A stretch of 64,000 nucleotides of DNA from Physcia stellaris. Its lineage: Eukaryota; Ascomycota; Lecanoromycetes; Caliciales; Physciaceae. The notes beneath the pieces are model-generated. The model was not told the origin of the DNA, did no database searches, and worked only from the letters and a program-made list of their open reading frames with translations. Positions 1-12,884 of this stretch are shown here, piece after piece. A program made the translations under genes and the position numbers. Numbering within the stretch: the first letter of the stretch is position 1; each line of letters begins with the position of its first letter. Where the stretch lies: NCBI GenBank assembly GCA_018902385.1, contig JABSSW010000084.1, positions 1-64,000 of the forward strand. Direction: 5' to 3'.

Positions 1-2700
1 AAAACGACAACAACAATAAAAATTCAGAAAAAAACATGAATGATATATCAAAACGACGTTTAACAATCATAAATCAAATTATTTAATAATTCAACAACGT
101 ATTGAATTATTTACAATTTAAAATTTCGATATCAATCGATATTTTCAACATTTTTACATCAATTATGAAAAAACAATCGACATCAAATCGAAACAAATCA
201 AACGATTTTATTTTTTTATTAAAAACGAACAATCGAAAATATCGACGTGATATGAATCGATATTTTTTTCGATAAAATTTTTTGTTACATGAACGTTCGA
301 AAAAAACATCGATTACACGATAATGTTAAAAAATCATCAAACGACGAAAAAACAAAAAAAAATTAATGATGAACATGCATATTTGATGAAACGAATTTTT
401 TTTTATTTTCAAACATTAATATTCAATGAATGTATCAAAATCAAATTAAACGTTTGAACAAAACATAATTTCGATGCGATCAACGATTTTATTTTGAAAA
501 TATAAAAAATGCAAACGAATGTTTGAACGCAACATAAAACGACATTCGAAAATCATAAATGTATCGCAAAATTTCGAAACGCGAATCGTAAAATTATTTA
601 CATAAAAAATATGCAAATACATTAACGTCAACACAAATGTACGATTCAATCGACATTTTTCGATTTAATGCAATTTACAAAATCAAAAACATAATGATTT
701 CGTATTATAAATTCGAAATTATTGTCAATTTTCATCAATTGATTGCGAAATTGTTACACAATCATGTTTTCATTCGTTTTAATTACGAAAATTTTGAATC
801 GAAAATAAATAAAAACGTGTTAATTATCATGATAAAATTAACAAATGTTGTGTAATTTATTTCATTTATCGTCGACATTATAATCATCGCGATTTACGAC
901 ATATTTTTCAAAAATTTCAAAAATGATTTCGATTTTCAAATGTACATCAAAAACATATTCAATAAATTTCGTTTTGTTATGATATTTTTTGTAATCACAA
1001 TTATATATCATGCAATTAAAAAGTATTTCGCGAATGATAAAAAAACAAACATAATATTCGAAAATTTAACGATAAAAATATGTTACGTGTTATTTCGATT
1101 TTTTACATTATTAATATGCAACAAACAATTACGAATTTTACATATTAATTTGAAAAATTTAAATTTTCAAATTCAAAACGAAATTTGCAAATATTTTCAA
1201 AACAAAATCAAAATCGAATCACAATCAACGCAAAAAACAATGAAATTTCAAAAATTATTTCATTGAAATGTGATTATTTCATCGAAACAATCAAAATTTT
1301 GCGAAACAACAAAAAATTGTTTCGCGTTTTTACATCAAACAATTTTCAAATTGATATCAATAATTCGAATTTGATCGATGAAATCGTCTAATCGAAAAAT
1401 TAATGTCAATTATAACAATATTATATCATGTTTTTGAAAAAAATTTGATACGATTTCGAATTTTCGTTTTGTTTTCAAATTTTTACAAACAATGATCGCG
1501 TGACATTAATTGTCGAAAATTCGAATATCGATTCATTGAAAACAAAAAAAAGCAACGAAATAAAAAAAACAAATTCAATACGAAAACGAAAAATTGAAAA
1601 ACGTGTCGAAAAATTGATAAATCGAATTCACACATGCGATGTCAATGTGTTTATTGTTCAATTATAAATAACAAAATATAAAAAACGCAAATTTTGAAAT
1701 CGAATCGTCGAAAAAATGAAATTTATCATTTTATTGAACAACAAAGCGATCAAAAATGAACGTTCACGTACGATTTGAATTGATAAACATGATGTAAAAA
1801 AATGAATGTACAAAACGAAAAAATATTTGAATATATTTTGTATCGAAAATTCTGATTTATCAAAACGAATGAAAATTACAATTCAATGAAAAAAAAATTG
1901 CAAATAAATTATAAAAAACGTTTCGAAAAATCAATAACGATGCAAAAAAATGTAATTACGAAAACGATTTAATATATATTGAATACAAATTTTGCATTTC
2001 GTGTTTGATAAAAACAATCAATCAAAATTTAATTGATAATTTAACACGAATCGATAAATTCAATAATAAAAATGACGTTAATGATTATTTTAAAACAAAA
2101 ATTTCAAAGCAAACGCAAAATGAAAAAAAGAAAAAATATTTGATACGACAAAAACGAAACAAATTGTCAATAATTTTGATATCAAATTAAAAAACGATTT
2201 GAATGTTTAAAACAAAAAAACGAAATGAATGAAAAAATCATCAAAAAAAAAATGATTTTCAAAACAAAATGCATGAAAAAACAATAATCAACAAAACAAA
2301 AAAAATATCAATCAAAAAATATGCGAAAAAAAATGAATTCATTTAATGCGTTTTGAAACATTTTGAAACAATTCAATGTTTCAAATGTGAATTTTGAATC
2401 AACAATGAACGATTGAAAACAAATTTCAATTGTTTGAAATTTGTTTTTGACGAAACGTTGTTGATTTGAAACAATGAAAAACAATAATTTTAATTATTTG
2501 ATTAAACGATTCGAAACAAATTTTAAACGTCAAAATCAATCGAACATTTTTTTCGACGTTTTTTTATTTTTGAAATTGTTGTTCGAATCGACGTTTAAAT
2601 ATCGTTTTTTCGTTTTTTCGTTTTTCGATTTGTATTTTGATGACGATTTCTTTGCGTCATTTCAAATATAAATAAATTTATTTTGATTTTTATTCATTTT
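1..2700. other. Unclassified AT-rich repeat debris with short plus-strand frames
   Basis: No family recognised. Short plus-strand frames lie at 637-855, 940-1266, 2005-2190 and 2474-2671. The first two are adjacent, in compatible order, and rich in I, N, K and F, as mutated coding DNA elsewhere in the window is, so they may be parts of one decayed plus-strand gene. I see no RT, integrase, transposase or helicase motif that I trust. CpC, CpT, ApG and GpG are almost absent, as in the known elements downstream, so this was probably repeated DNA too. Confidence 0.35.
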
Positions 2701-4319
2701 TATTTTTACATAATTCATTTTCATTATCAATAACAAATGCTCATTGTAATTTAAATAATGAAATGTTTATTGTAATTTATAAATCGATAACGTGATGACG
2801 ATTTCATTCATTGTTACGTTTTCAATATGAAATGAAAAAAATTAATTTTCAATTGTTCGAATCGATATTAATTTGTCGTCGTTGAATAAACGTTTTTTCG
2901 CGTTCATTACATGATTTTTTTTTGTTTCATTTGCGATTCATCGCGTTCGTTGTTTGTTTTCAATAAATGTATTGAATATTTAATTAACGTTTTGACGCGT
3001 ACACAAAAATTCATTGCGATTATTTTTTATTTTTTTTTTCAATATTATTTTGAAACAATTTGATAAAAATGTTTTTCGTGTTTAAATTGTGTTTTGTTGA
3101 CGTTGACAATTTTGTACAATATTAAAATTGTTAACAATAAATTTATTGTTTTTTTTATTGTTATTATTGAAACACGCAATGATTTCGCGTGACATCAAAA
3201 TCAGAATTATAAATTTGATTTGATTTCGTGATTTCGTGTGTTCATTTTTGTAATTTTTTAAATGTGTTCTGAACACGTTTCGTGTAAAATGTTGTATGAA
3301 ATACGTTAAACGCAAATTTAACGATATCGAACATAAAATATGTATTTTACGTTTTCAATTAATCGCGTTGATTTACACAATGTTTTTGATCATTCACGAC
3401 GACAAATGTTTTACGTGCGTGTCGATGCGTAAATTTTACATATCATTTTTTTTTTGAAAATGTTCGTCGAATTCAACAATATTTGATGATTTTGACAATT
3501 GCAATAAAAAACAAACGCACGAATTTGATATTCAATTTGCAATTGCGTTTGAAAAATGCAATTGTGAAAATTCAACAACATTTTACAAAACAAAAAAATT
3601 AAATCAACATTGTTTTATTGAGAATTTGTTGTTGCGTTTGAAATTTCGATTCGTTAATATTAATGAAATTTTACGTTTTATGATCGATTCGTTTCGCGTC
3701 AATAAAAAATTTTCAATTATGCGTTTTGCGAATTTTTCGAATAAAAAAAAACGAAAATCAAATTTTTGTTGATGTTGAAATTATAAATTTCGACGAAAAT
3801 GATCGTCGAATAAACGTGATAATCGTTTTTGAACATTATTTTTTATCAAAATCGAACAAATCGTAATCAATCGAAAAATCGATACGATAAAAACGAAAAT
3901 AAAATTCAAAACGATGTTTGTTGTAATTGACAAATTTTTGTTTGTAATTTTTTTAACATAAAAACGACGACGAATTGAAAAAACATTGTATGAAAAAATT
4001 AATTGATAATTTCAACATGTTTATTAATCATTTGTACATATTCAATGCAACGACACAATTGTTAAAAAAAAAAAATGAATTTTGTTGATTTTATTATTTG
4101 TGAAACAATTTATTGTAAAAAAATTCGCATTTGAATTTTTTTTTGTTACAAATCGTTTTTTTTTTGAATTTCAAATTTAATTTCGCAAAATTTCGTTTGA
4201 ATGATCGTTTTTTTTTTTTCGAACGAAAAATGACAATTGAATTTCGACACGTTTTCGCTTAAACGTCGTCAACGTTTTGTCGATTTTATTCAAATTTTTT
4301 AAATTCAAATTCAAAATCA
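2701..4319. other. AT-rich stretch, nothing recognised
   Basis: Minus-strand frames at 3082-3315 and 3411-3593 carry no recognisable motif and look like shadows. By position this could hold earlier gag-pol sequence of the Gypsy element whose RNase H starts near 4987, but I could not see reverse-transcriptase motifs in any frame. Confidence 0.3.
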
Positions 4320-4860
4320 CATGAAAAATTTTTTCGAGAAAAAGTTTCACTGTTTATCGACATAAATTTTTTTACAATTCGTTTGTAATCAAATTTATAA
4401 ACGTTATAAGTTGATTTTTTAGTCGTTAAACAATGAATAACAATATTTAAATCGATTTCGAGTTATTTAATCAACAATAACAAATATTTAAATCAACATA
4501 AAACGTCAAAAATCGAAAATCAATTGTAGAAATTCGACATCAATTGAAAAAATCTCAATTAAGTTTAGCGTTTTCGCGTTTTTTGATGTTCGTTGTCAAA
4601 ACAAATTAACGAAAAACGCGTAACGACGTCGTTATCAACGTTATGAAAAAAATAATTTTATTTTTGAAAAATTCACGTATTTTTCACATAGAAAAATGTA
4701 ATTTATGATATAATACGTGTATCATACATTACATAACAATTAAATGAAAAATTGTTTTTAATCGTTTTAGATGAATTTAAATACGTGAATAATTTGTTTA
4801 ATTGATTAAAATTTTGTTATTCATTGTTTAAAGTTGATTCAAATTTTTTTTTGATTCAAA
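4320..4860. repeat. Cluster of inverted repeats in a less-mutated island
   Basis: Three inverted pairs lie close together. An 18-base sequence at 4426-4443 recurs inverted at 4814-4831. ATTCACGTAT at 4671-4680 recurs inverted at 4781-4790. A 14-base arm beginning at 4697 pairs, with one mismatch, with an arm ending at 4733. A 12-base perfect palindrome AACGACGTCGTT (4622-4633) sits at the centre of the outermost pair. The stretch keeps several CT and AG dinucleotides, unlike its neighbours. It could be a foldback or MITE-like insertion just 5' of the Gypsy RNase H remnant. The arms do not share one centre, so a single simple transposon is not shown. Confidence 0.4.
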
Positions 4861-4986
4861 ATCGACTTAAATACAATCATTTTTGATTTAATGTTACGAA
4901 TAAACAATGTTTTTGACTAATCGACTAATCGATTCGAAATCGAATTTAAACGCAAAAATCAATAAAAACATTTTTTCGACGTTCAA

Positions 4987-5320
4987 TCTATATTATTTTT
5001 GAACAAATTATTCAACAATGTCGAACAAAATTATTGATCAACAAAATTAAAAATAACAAACATTGTTTGAATAATCAAACGAATAAAACATTTAATCGAT
5101 TCGATCAAAAAATTTTCGATTAAAATTTACACAAATCATTCGACAATCATATTAATATTCAAACAAATAACGTTAATCACGTTCAACATTAATAAATTGA
5201 ATTTTCAATTAATACGTGTTTCGCAATATTTGTTAAATTTTAATATCGTTATTCGTCACAAATCAAACAAATCAAATATAATATTTGACGTTTTGTCAAA
5301 ATTATTTGACAAATTATCAA
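4987..5320 (+). pseudogene. E: RNase H remnant
   Basis: Plus-strand translation shows the C-terminal half of a Gypsy RNase H: a stretch like the aspartate-histidine motif (IYTNHSTI, near 5130), then the typical LNFQLIRVSQYLLNFNI segment at about 5196-5250, followed by IVIRHKSNKSNI. In the family this domain degrades RNA in the RNA-DNA hybrid during reverse transcription. It is a fossil. Confidence 0.65.
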
Positions 5321-5523
5321 CGCAATCGAATGTAATCGACAAAATTGAAATTTTTGATATGTTGTATGAACATTTTGTCAATTTATCGAATTATGAATTA
5401 CGTTTCAATATCATTCAAAATTTATTATCGATTAATTATTACGTCACGTTAATAAAAATGTCGAATGTTTTCAAACAACGATTCAAAATTGTCTATACGA
5501 AAAATGAACAATGAAAAAAAATA

Positions 5524-6290
5524 TTGAACGTCATTACGTTTAAACAGATAATTACAAATCAAATTCTAATTACAAATCAAATTCAATCAATTATCACAAA
5601 TGTCGCAATTAAAATTATTGTCGACGCAAAGTTTTCACGCGATATTCGATTCAAATTACGTGACGATTTGATTTATTACGCGTCAAACGAAAATAAAAAA
5701 CGTATATGCGTGTCAATTGCAATAAAACAAAACATATTTAAAATAATTCATGATTTGAACAATCATGATGATTTTTATCGTATTTACGATAAAATTGTCA
5801 ACTTGATATACATTAAACAATTCACGAAACGATTACGAAATTACATAAAACATTGTTCAAAATGTCAATTGAAGCAAATCAAACGTCATTTATTTTATGA
5901 ATTATTGCAATTCATAATTACATTAACTATTTCGTTTTACATATTAATTATAAATTTTATTTTGAAATTATCATTTATAAATTCAAACGACATGAATTTC
6001 ATTATGTTAATAACAAATAAATTCATTAAAAAATGCATGATTTTATTCGATAAAATTATTTACAACGCGAAAAAGTGAATCAATATATTCATTATTGCTT
6101 TTATGACACGCGATTAAAACGTATCACGAAAAATTATTAATGATTGTAAAAAATAAAAATTCAAAATTTTCGAAAATGCGATTCGCATTTCGTCAAACAA
6201 TTCGATTATCGAAATTCGAATAATTTCGAAAAAAATCAATTTTTATCATTTTACAATTCGATCAACGATAAACTCAACAAATTTATATTG
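5524..6290 (+). pseudogene. E: integrase remnant with HHCC zinc finger
   Basis: The reading frame at 5524-6078 carries an integrase N-terminal zinc-binding region: IIHDLNNH with histidines near 5749-5763, then YIKHCSKCQLKQIKRH with the paired cysteines near 5851-5862. After it comes the start of the catalytic core (ILIINFILKLSFINSNDMNF, near 5940-6000). Family role: the enzyme that inserts the DNA copy into the chromosome. Weaker integrase-like sequence continues to about 6290. The copy is broken. Confidence 0.75.
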
Positions 6291-6560
6291 TCAGTCGAAA
6301 TCGATCGAATTCGTACGATTGAATAAATAAAATGTAAATCAAAAACAATTGCAAAACGTAATCTGTTTTGTAACGATTAATAAATCAATATATTACATTT
6401 CAAATTATATTTTTGATGTCAATAATTCATTAAATTATATTATTTTTAATACGAATTTTACATTTTAATCGTTATCATATTTCAAAATGATATCACTCGT
6501 GTATATTTAACAGAATTTACTTTTGTAATTTCGCATATATTATGTCGAATTTCGACAATG
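6290..6560 (+). repeat. A: candidate 5' LTR end and leader
   Basis: A stretch ending TTTTACA at 6462 matches the end of the candidate LTR of element C, which ends TTTTACA at 16017. In both, ACGARTTTTACATT is followed by TAAT and TTATCA. A TGTAACGATT at 6369 resembles the LTR start of element B. The exact LTR start is not resolved. Confidence 0.4.
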
Positions 6561-6993
6561 ATTTGCTTTTCGAATTTGTTGAAAATATTGACGTAATTTT
6601 ATAATTGATTTATTACAAACAACAAATCGAAAAAAATCACAAAAAAATCAAATTTCAAACTCGAAATGTCGAGCGTTCGAAATTTGTAATTTTTATTTTA
6701 TTTGTTTTTGTTTTTGTTTTCGTTTGAAAATTTTTCGTCATGAAAATTATAAATTCTACATCTGAATCAATACGAAAAAAAAAACTATAAAAAATGAAAA
6801 AAAATATTGCAAACAAATAAAAAATCAATTCACGCAAAACAACGTGAATTATATAATTCAATTTTCGAATCGAATTAAAATCGTTTACGTCAATATTTAT
6901 TTCAAATTTCAAAACAATGCGAATAAATTGTGAAACGCAAAAATCGATATTCATTCAAACAAACAATATATTTGAAACGAATTCAAAAATTTT

Positions 6994-7560
6994 TTGAAAA
7001 ACGACATCGAACGAGCAATCACGTTGCAACAAATTTTTTTGAAAAAATATCGCAAACACAAACAAAATCACATTCAATCAATTAAAAATTACAATGTCGA
7101 ACGAATAAATATGTTTGTTGAATTGAAATTCGAATTCAAATTCACGAATTCAATGAAATTCAACGATTTTCGTGACGAATTACGTTTTAAATTTCGTTGC
7201 ATGCTTTTTTAAAAAAAAATTTCTACAAAAACGAAACTGTTTGAACGATTCAAACGTATGAAAAACGTTCAAATTTTGAAAAAAAAAAACTCAAAAATTT
7301 CAAAAAGCGTAAAATTTCGTTCGATACTGACAATTTTGAAAACGAAAACGAAAAATTCAAAATTGCGAAATTCAAAAAAAAATATTAACAATATCAATTC
7401 GAATCACGAATCAATCAAATCGAAAAATATTCGAATGTATCGTTGATTTGTTCGCGAATTCAAAAAAATTCAAAACAAAAATACTTGTATCGAATGTGAC
7501 AAATCAAATTATCAAATTGAAATTTGCATCAAAAAAAATCATTTTCGTTGATCAAATTTT
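6994..7560 (+). pseudogene. A: gag remnant with zinc-knuckle-like motif
   Basis: Frames at 6994-7212 and 7258-7446 are rich in lysine and asparagine, as expected of a nucleocapsid region. Near 7480-7525 a C-x2-C-x9-C pattern (CIECDKSNYQIEIC) looks like a decayed zinc knuckle. Gag forms the virus-like particle in this family. The assignment rests on this motif and on its position before the protease. Confidence 0.5.
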
Positions 7561-7799
7561 TGAACAATCAAAAAACTAATCGATTTGATGATTTTCGTTC
7601 AAATCGTTAAAAAAAAAATTCGAATTTCGATTTCGATACGTCGTTTTTTTCAAACATGAACAAAAATCATGCTAACAAAAAAAACGACGCAAAAAATTCA
7701 AAAAGTTTGTAATTCGTAAATGCGTTAAAATCAAAATTAACATACAAAATGCGAATCAAATTTGAAACGAATCGAAAACAATATTCGATACAAAAACGA

Positions 7800-8000
7800 A
7801 AATTAATTTGATAAATCATGTTTATGCGAAAAAATTCGATTTTCGTCATTTCGAAATTTTAAATTGTGATGCAATAACAATTGATAATCATTGTTTGAAA
7901 ATATATGACGTTGATTTCGTACAATTCGAAATGTCAAACATTAAAAAAATCAATCGTTTTTTCGAGAAATCGTTTTTGATCGTGAATTTGAATTGAGATT
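7800..8000 (+). pseudogene. A: aspartic protease remnant
   Basis: The frame 7808-7996 begins MINHVYAKKFDF and continues ILNCDAITIDNHCLKIY. It matches the protease frame of element C (LINHILVKQLEL, VSNCEIVTINNHF) residue by residue. In retroelements this protease cuts the polyprotein. It lies about 270 bases before the RT frame. Broken. Confidence 0.6.
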
Positions 8001-8260
8001 TAACGCTAAACATGTTTTGAATAAAGTTTTCGAAAATCAAAATAAATTGAAACGACGACAATATCAAAATTTGACGTTGCAAAAAAAATTATTTCATTTT
8101 TTTAACGAATCGTATCGAAAAAATCGAATTAAAACAATTGATCATAAACGTTATTGATAAAAAAATTGAAACGTATTTCATGTTCGTACGAATGTATATT
8201 GACAAACAATTCGACATGCATGAAATGCACGTTTCAAAATGAATTCAAATAAATTTTGTT

Positions 8261-9060
8261 TTGATTGAAATGAAAGAAAAATTCGATATCAAAATCACGT
8301 TTCTCGAAATTCTGAAAACGTATGAAGAATTCGATAACGAAAATAAAATTTACGAATTATCGAATTATGATTCAGATAATCATGCTATTGATTTAAAAAA
8401 AAACAAAAAATCGTCGCATAAATCACTTTGTTTTTTATTTAAAAATAAATTTCAAATTTTACGTGTTTATATCGAAAAACATTTAGTTAACGATTTCATT
8501 CGATTTTCACAATTTTTTGCAAAAACGTTCATCTTGTTCGTCAAAAAAACGATAATTTTCGACTGTGTGTAAATTACAAAAATCTCAACGTTTTCACGAT
8601 AAAAAATAAATATTTTTTTTCGTTAATAAATAAAAATTTAGATAAATTCAACAAAGTCGTCAAATATATTATTATCGATTTGATTGTTGTTCATCATCGA
8701 TTGCGTATTAAACATGAAAACGAATGAAAAACAATTTTTCGTATTCGATATGATCATTTCGAATATAACGTATTTTGTTTCGATTTCATTAATGTTTCGA
8801 CGACGTTTCAAAATTTCATCAATCGAAATTTGACGATTCGTTTCGATATTAACGTCATAATATATTTGAATGATATAATAATTTATTCGATAAACGTCGA
8901 AATTCATGTTGACGATATCAAATGAATTTTTGATCGTTTTGAAAAAAATTATATATTGTTTTTGAGAAATGCAAATGATTCGTTGACGAAATAAATTTTT
9001 TGAATTTGTCGTTTCATTCAAAAAAATACGAATGCAAAATCAAAAAATCGAAATCATTAA
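8261..9060 (+). pseudogene. A: reverse transcriptase remnant
   Basis: The frame 8261-8572 carries the conserved Gypsy RT N-terminus: NHAIDLKKNKKSSHKSL, then DFIRFSQFFAKTFILFVKK. Further plus-strand RT segments follow to about 9060, including the palm region. RT copies the element RNA into DNA. The same segments occur at 52346-53060, 19907-20650 and 24968-25870. Broken at several places. Confidence 0.8.
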
Positions 9061-9094
9061 AAAATGATTTGTATTTCGCAACGTTTTTGACATT

Positions 9095-9735
9095 ATGCAA
9101 TTTTTCGATATTGTTAATTTTTATCGACGATTCATTAAACATTTCAATAAAATTGTTGAATTTTTGATCGTTATGTTAAAAAAATCGCAAAAATTACGAA
9201 AAAATATTCGTAAACGCAAACGAAATCAAAATCGAAATCGCAACAAATTATCAAATATTCATATTTTTTTGATCAACGAAACGTTGAAAATTTTCAAACG
9301 ATTTCGTAAAACATTTATCGAAACATCAATTTTACGTTATTTCGATTTCGAACGTGTTATTCGAATCGAAATCGACGCATTCGACAAAATTATCGAAATA
9401 ATTTTATGACAACAAAACGACGAAAATTATTGACATTTTGTTGCGTATTTTTCACGCAAAATGATTTCGATCGAATGCAATTACGAAATTCATGACAAAA
9501 AATTGTTGATCATTGTGATTTCGTTCAAACAATGAAAACATTATTTCGAAAACGCAAAAAAACAAATTTGTGTTTTTATTGATCATCGCAATTTGAAACA
9601 ATTTATGATCACAATTAAATTGTCGTCACGTCAAATTCGATGAATTCAAAAATTAAATCGATATAATTTTTTAATCGATTATCGTTTCGATAACAAGAAT
9701 TTTGTTGACGAATTTTCAAAACGATTTGATCACAT
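9095..9735 (+). pseudogene. A: RT thumb and RNase H remnant
   Basis: The frame 9095-9409 reads IVNFYRRFIKHFNKIVEF, the typical RT thumb, then the connection and the start of RNase H (IRIEIDAFDKIIEI, near 9360-9400). The RNase H end follows to about 9735 (LIDYRFDNKNF-like). It has a basic run of K and R near 9195-9245. Also present at 53095-53700. Confidence 0.75.
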
Positions 9736-9943
9736 GATAATTATTAAAAAAAACGTCGAAAACAATCGTTAAATTTTGAAACAATTGCAAAAATCATTGA
9801 TCGCAAACTCGAAAAAATGCGAAAAAATGCGAAAAAATGCGATCAAAATCATAAATACGATGTATGTCATGAAACAATTCATGAATACGATGCATAACAT
9901 GAAACGTCGATCGCATTTAAATGATTCAACAATCGAATCAATC

Positions 9944-10045
9944 AACGTTGTTTCGAAAACATTTGATTCAAAAAATTCAAAACGAAATCGAATTTCAATT
10001 AACGTTGTTTCGAAAACATTCGATTCAAAAAATTCAAAAATTCGA
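9944..10045 (+). repeat. A: 57-bp tandem repeat in the RNase H-integrase linker
   Basis: A unit of 57 bp, starting AACGTTGTTTCGAAAACATT, is present nearly twice (9944 and 10001). In frame it gives a 19-residue repeat (NVVSKTFDSKNSK core). The same repeat is present in the second copy near 53838-53935, so it predates the duplication. Just upstream, near 9810-9841, a 10-bp unit (CGAAAAAATG) is repeated three times; the second copy lacks this extension. Confidence 0.7.
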
Positions 10046-10129
10046 AACGTTCGATTGAAAAAAAGCAAACGTGATATTCATAAAATGAAAAATTTTTGTA
10101 TTAAAATCAACGATTGTATTTGAATGCGC

Positions 10130-10837
10130 AATGCATAAAATTCGAATACAAATTGTTTTACGAGAAAAAACGACATATAACGACGAATCAACATTTTCAT
10201 TGTTGAATTTCGTTCGAAATTTGATCGTTAAAAATCAATTCGTTTTTAAAACATGTCGAAAATTAATTATTTCGAAAACAAAAACAAATCATTGACAATA
10301 CAAAAATGAATTTTTGTATTACGACGACGTTATTTACATTTCAAAAAATTTGCGTGAAAACGTTATTCGTATCAATCACGATAATTCGTTCATTGATTAT
10401 TTCGACATCGAACGAACACTAAAATTGATACGTCGAAAATATTATTGATCGAATCAAAATTTTATCGAAATTTTTGAAATGCGACAACAAATCAAAAAAC
10501 ATTGTAAAACATGCGTCGTTTGCAAACGAAACAAAATTTCACGACACAAATCATACGACGAATTTTTTTTTTAATTTTTAAATTTAAATGAATTGATTTT
10601 TTTATGAATTTCGTAACAAAACTTTTTTCTAATAAAACGTGAAATGAAACAATTTACGATTCGATTTTAATGATTGTGAATCGTTTAACGAAAATAATTC
10701 ATTACATATCAATGATTAAAACGACTTTCGCAAAAAATTTGATCGAAATTTTATTTCGCGAAATCATTCGATTTTACGATTTTTTTTTCGTCAATCGTTA
10801 TCGACAGAAATTTCATTTTCATATTCAAATACAACGA
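10130..10837 (+). pseudogene. A: integrase remnant, cut by element D
   Basis: The plus strand shows an HHCC zinc finger (CVVCKRNKISRHKSY near 10513-10557) and the start of the catalytic core (IVNRLTKIIHYISMIKT, from 10670). The similarity to the second copy at 54060-54760 stops at about 10837, where sequence matching the inverted 3' LTR of element D begins. The last codons of the open frame to 10858 therefore belong to D. Confidence 0.75.
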
Positions 10838-11022
10838 TGTATCATGAATCGCGTTTGAATAAACGTATGATTGATTAATTAAACGAAAACAATAAGTTTG
10901 CAAAACAAATAAATACAAAATAATGAAATTGTAAACAATGTGCGAACGTTAATTTTAAATCACGCTAATTTCGTCAAAAAATTAAAACATAATTCGATTT
11001 AAACATATTTGTTTAATCATTT
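10838..11022 (-). repeat. D(-): 3' LTR
   Basis: Reverse-complement match to 61389-61563. Read on the minus strand it ends CGATTCATGATACA at 10838. Shared blocks include an inverted GTTTTCGTTTAATTAATCAA and, just inside the element (11030-11060), AATTTGACAAATAAATAATTG. Confidence 0.65.
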
Positions 11023-11899
11023 ATCATATCAATTATTTATTTGTCAAATTTATTTATCAAACATATTCGTAATATTATTATTTTTTTCGCGAACGTCGTT
11101 TCGACGATTTGTTGTTATTTCGAAATTTGAAAACGTTATTGAAAATTTCGTTGATCAAATTGTACAATTGCAAAATTCAAACATTTCACGATCATCATTT
11201 TTCATTTTTTGATATTTTATTGTCATTTCAACGTTCGATAAAATTTGACGACAATTTTTGAAAATGTTTTTGACACGATTCAATTTTTTATGCGATGTAA
11301 ATTCTGACTGTAAATAACATCGAAATGATAATAAAATTTGAAATTTTGAATAAAAATCGTGAAATCAAAAACAAATGAATGAAAATCGAATTTGTGACGT
11401 CAAATGTTAATCGAAAATAATTTTTATTAGTGTTAACATGACGATTTTTTTTCGAAAACAACGATGATTCGTTGAAAAATTTGATTCGTCGACGATAATT
11501 TGAAATATTAAAATCGACGTTTTGAATTATTTTAAATTTGTTGTCATGAAATGATTACGATGAAAATTGTTTATCATATCGCGAACATTATCAAATTTTT
11601 CGTTGTCGACATAATATTACGTTCGATCATGAAATCAATTTGATCAATTGACACGATATTGAAAACGATTGTAATGATATCGAAATTTCAAAATATCGTT
11701 CATTTTTCATTCGAAATTTTCGTTGATTAAAACGAAATCGAAAAATTCATTGATTTGATTTTCGAAAAAATCACGAAAATTTTTGCGAAAAAAATCACGA
11801 AAATTTTTGCAAAAAAATCAACAATGAAACACATCGTAAATTCGCATAATTTTTGACAATTCGAATCGATAAAAATTGTTTTTACGTTTTAATATTTTA

Positions 11900-12700
11900 T
11901 ACGAATTTAATTTTTTGTCATCAAATTTGTCAAATGATTTGATCGTTTTGATGTTTCGTCAATTCAAAAAAACGAAATTTTTTTCGACGTATTTCACGAT
12001 TTTTCGATGTTTGTTGATTTGAATTATTATACGTTTTTGAATCATTTTTGCATGATTTCGTACGTAATTGAAAATATTTTGCATCGTGTCGATAATATTT
12101 TCTGTTTTGACGATCAAAAATCGTTTTTTCGTTATAACATACAAAATAAAATCTAATGAAAAATTCATACGAAAATAAAAATTTTTATTAATGAAAAATA
12201 AGAATAATTTTATTGTTGCAAATATCGCGTTGTTGTTTACAAATTCGATCATAAACAATCAAACGTTTTAATCGTTTTGCATGTAATTGCAATATTATCG
12301 CAATTGTTTTTCGATATTTTGATTGATTTTTTCGATTTGTTTATCGATTTTTGAATAAAAAACGATGAAAAACTTACATTTGTTGTCGAAAATTTTGCAA
12401 AATGTTTGTCAAACGAATGATATGAATTGAAATTTTCGATTTGACGTTATAAAAAATAATAATTCATACGTACGAAACACGTAATTGATAAATATTTTGA
12501 TCGTGATTTTCGCATTTGTATTTTCATCGTCGACGATACAAAATACGTAATGACGTTTTTTGTTAAATTTGTCGATTATCGTGCAAATGATATTGTGATC
12601 GTAAACGTCAAACAATTCGATAATAAAATTTATAAATATGTCGATTCAACGTTGCAAAAAATGATCAAAAAAATGAATAAATCATTTTTTCGATTTTTGA
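11900..12700 (-). pseudogene. D(-): integrase remnant
   Basis: Minus frames 12409-12615 (MFDVYDHNIICTIIDKFNKK, integrase core) and 11959-12258 (IEFVNNNAIFATIKLF; later QKRIIIQINKHRKIVKYVEK) match the plus copy at 59810-60480. Order and spacing fit a Gypsy integrase core followed by its C-terminal part. Broken. Confidence 0.7.
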
Positions 12701-12884
12701 AAATTTTCGTACGTTAACATTTATAACAATTGCGTACGTATCGACGAACGAATTTGCGTATATTGAATCAATAATAATCACGACGTATAAAATTTTTTAT
12801 ACGATTGAAATTTGAATGTTTCGAAATCGAAAATTTATGAATTTTTTTGAAAAAATCAACGAATAAAAAAACGTCGACAAACAT

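Larger units (their letters stand above)
4987..6290 (+). mobile_element. Ty3/Gypsy element E, 3' pol fragment (fossil)
   Basis: A plus-strand fragment holding RNase H and the integrase of a Ty3/Gypsy retrotransposon. Upstream RT, protease and gag are not recognised, and no LTR is identified. It lies between the inverted-repeat cluster and element A. It is broken at several places. It is a different lineage from A, B and C, because its RNase H end and integrase start do not match theirs. Confidence 0.7.
6290..10837 (+). mobile_element. Ty3/Gypsy element A (fossil, 3' truncated)
   Basis: A plus-strand Ty3/Gypsy element in the order LTR/leader, gag, protease, RT, RNase H, linker, integrase. The 3' part of the integrase, any chromodomain and the 3' LTR are missing, because element D(-) begins at 10838. 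The pol region is closely repeated at 52346-54934. Protease and RT resemble those of element C. It has many breaks. The start is approximate: the 5' LTR is placed only by a stretch shared with the 5' end of C. Confidence 0.75.

Noticed and set aside
8638-9021. Long minus-strand open frame (127 residues)
   Set aside because: The plus strand here encodes the RT palm of element A and is repeated in the second copy; the minus frame is a shadow. The minus frame at 20395-20652 is rejected for the same reason in element B.
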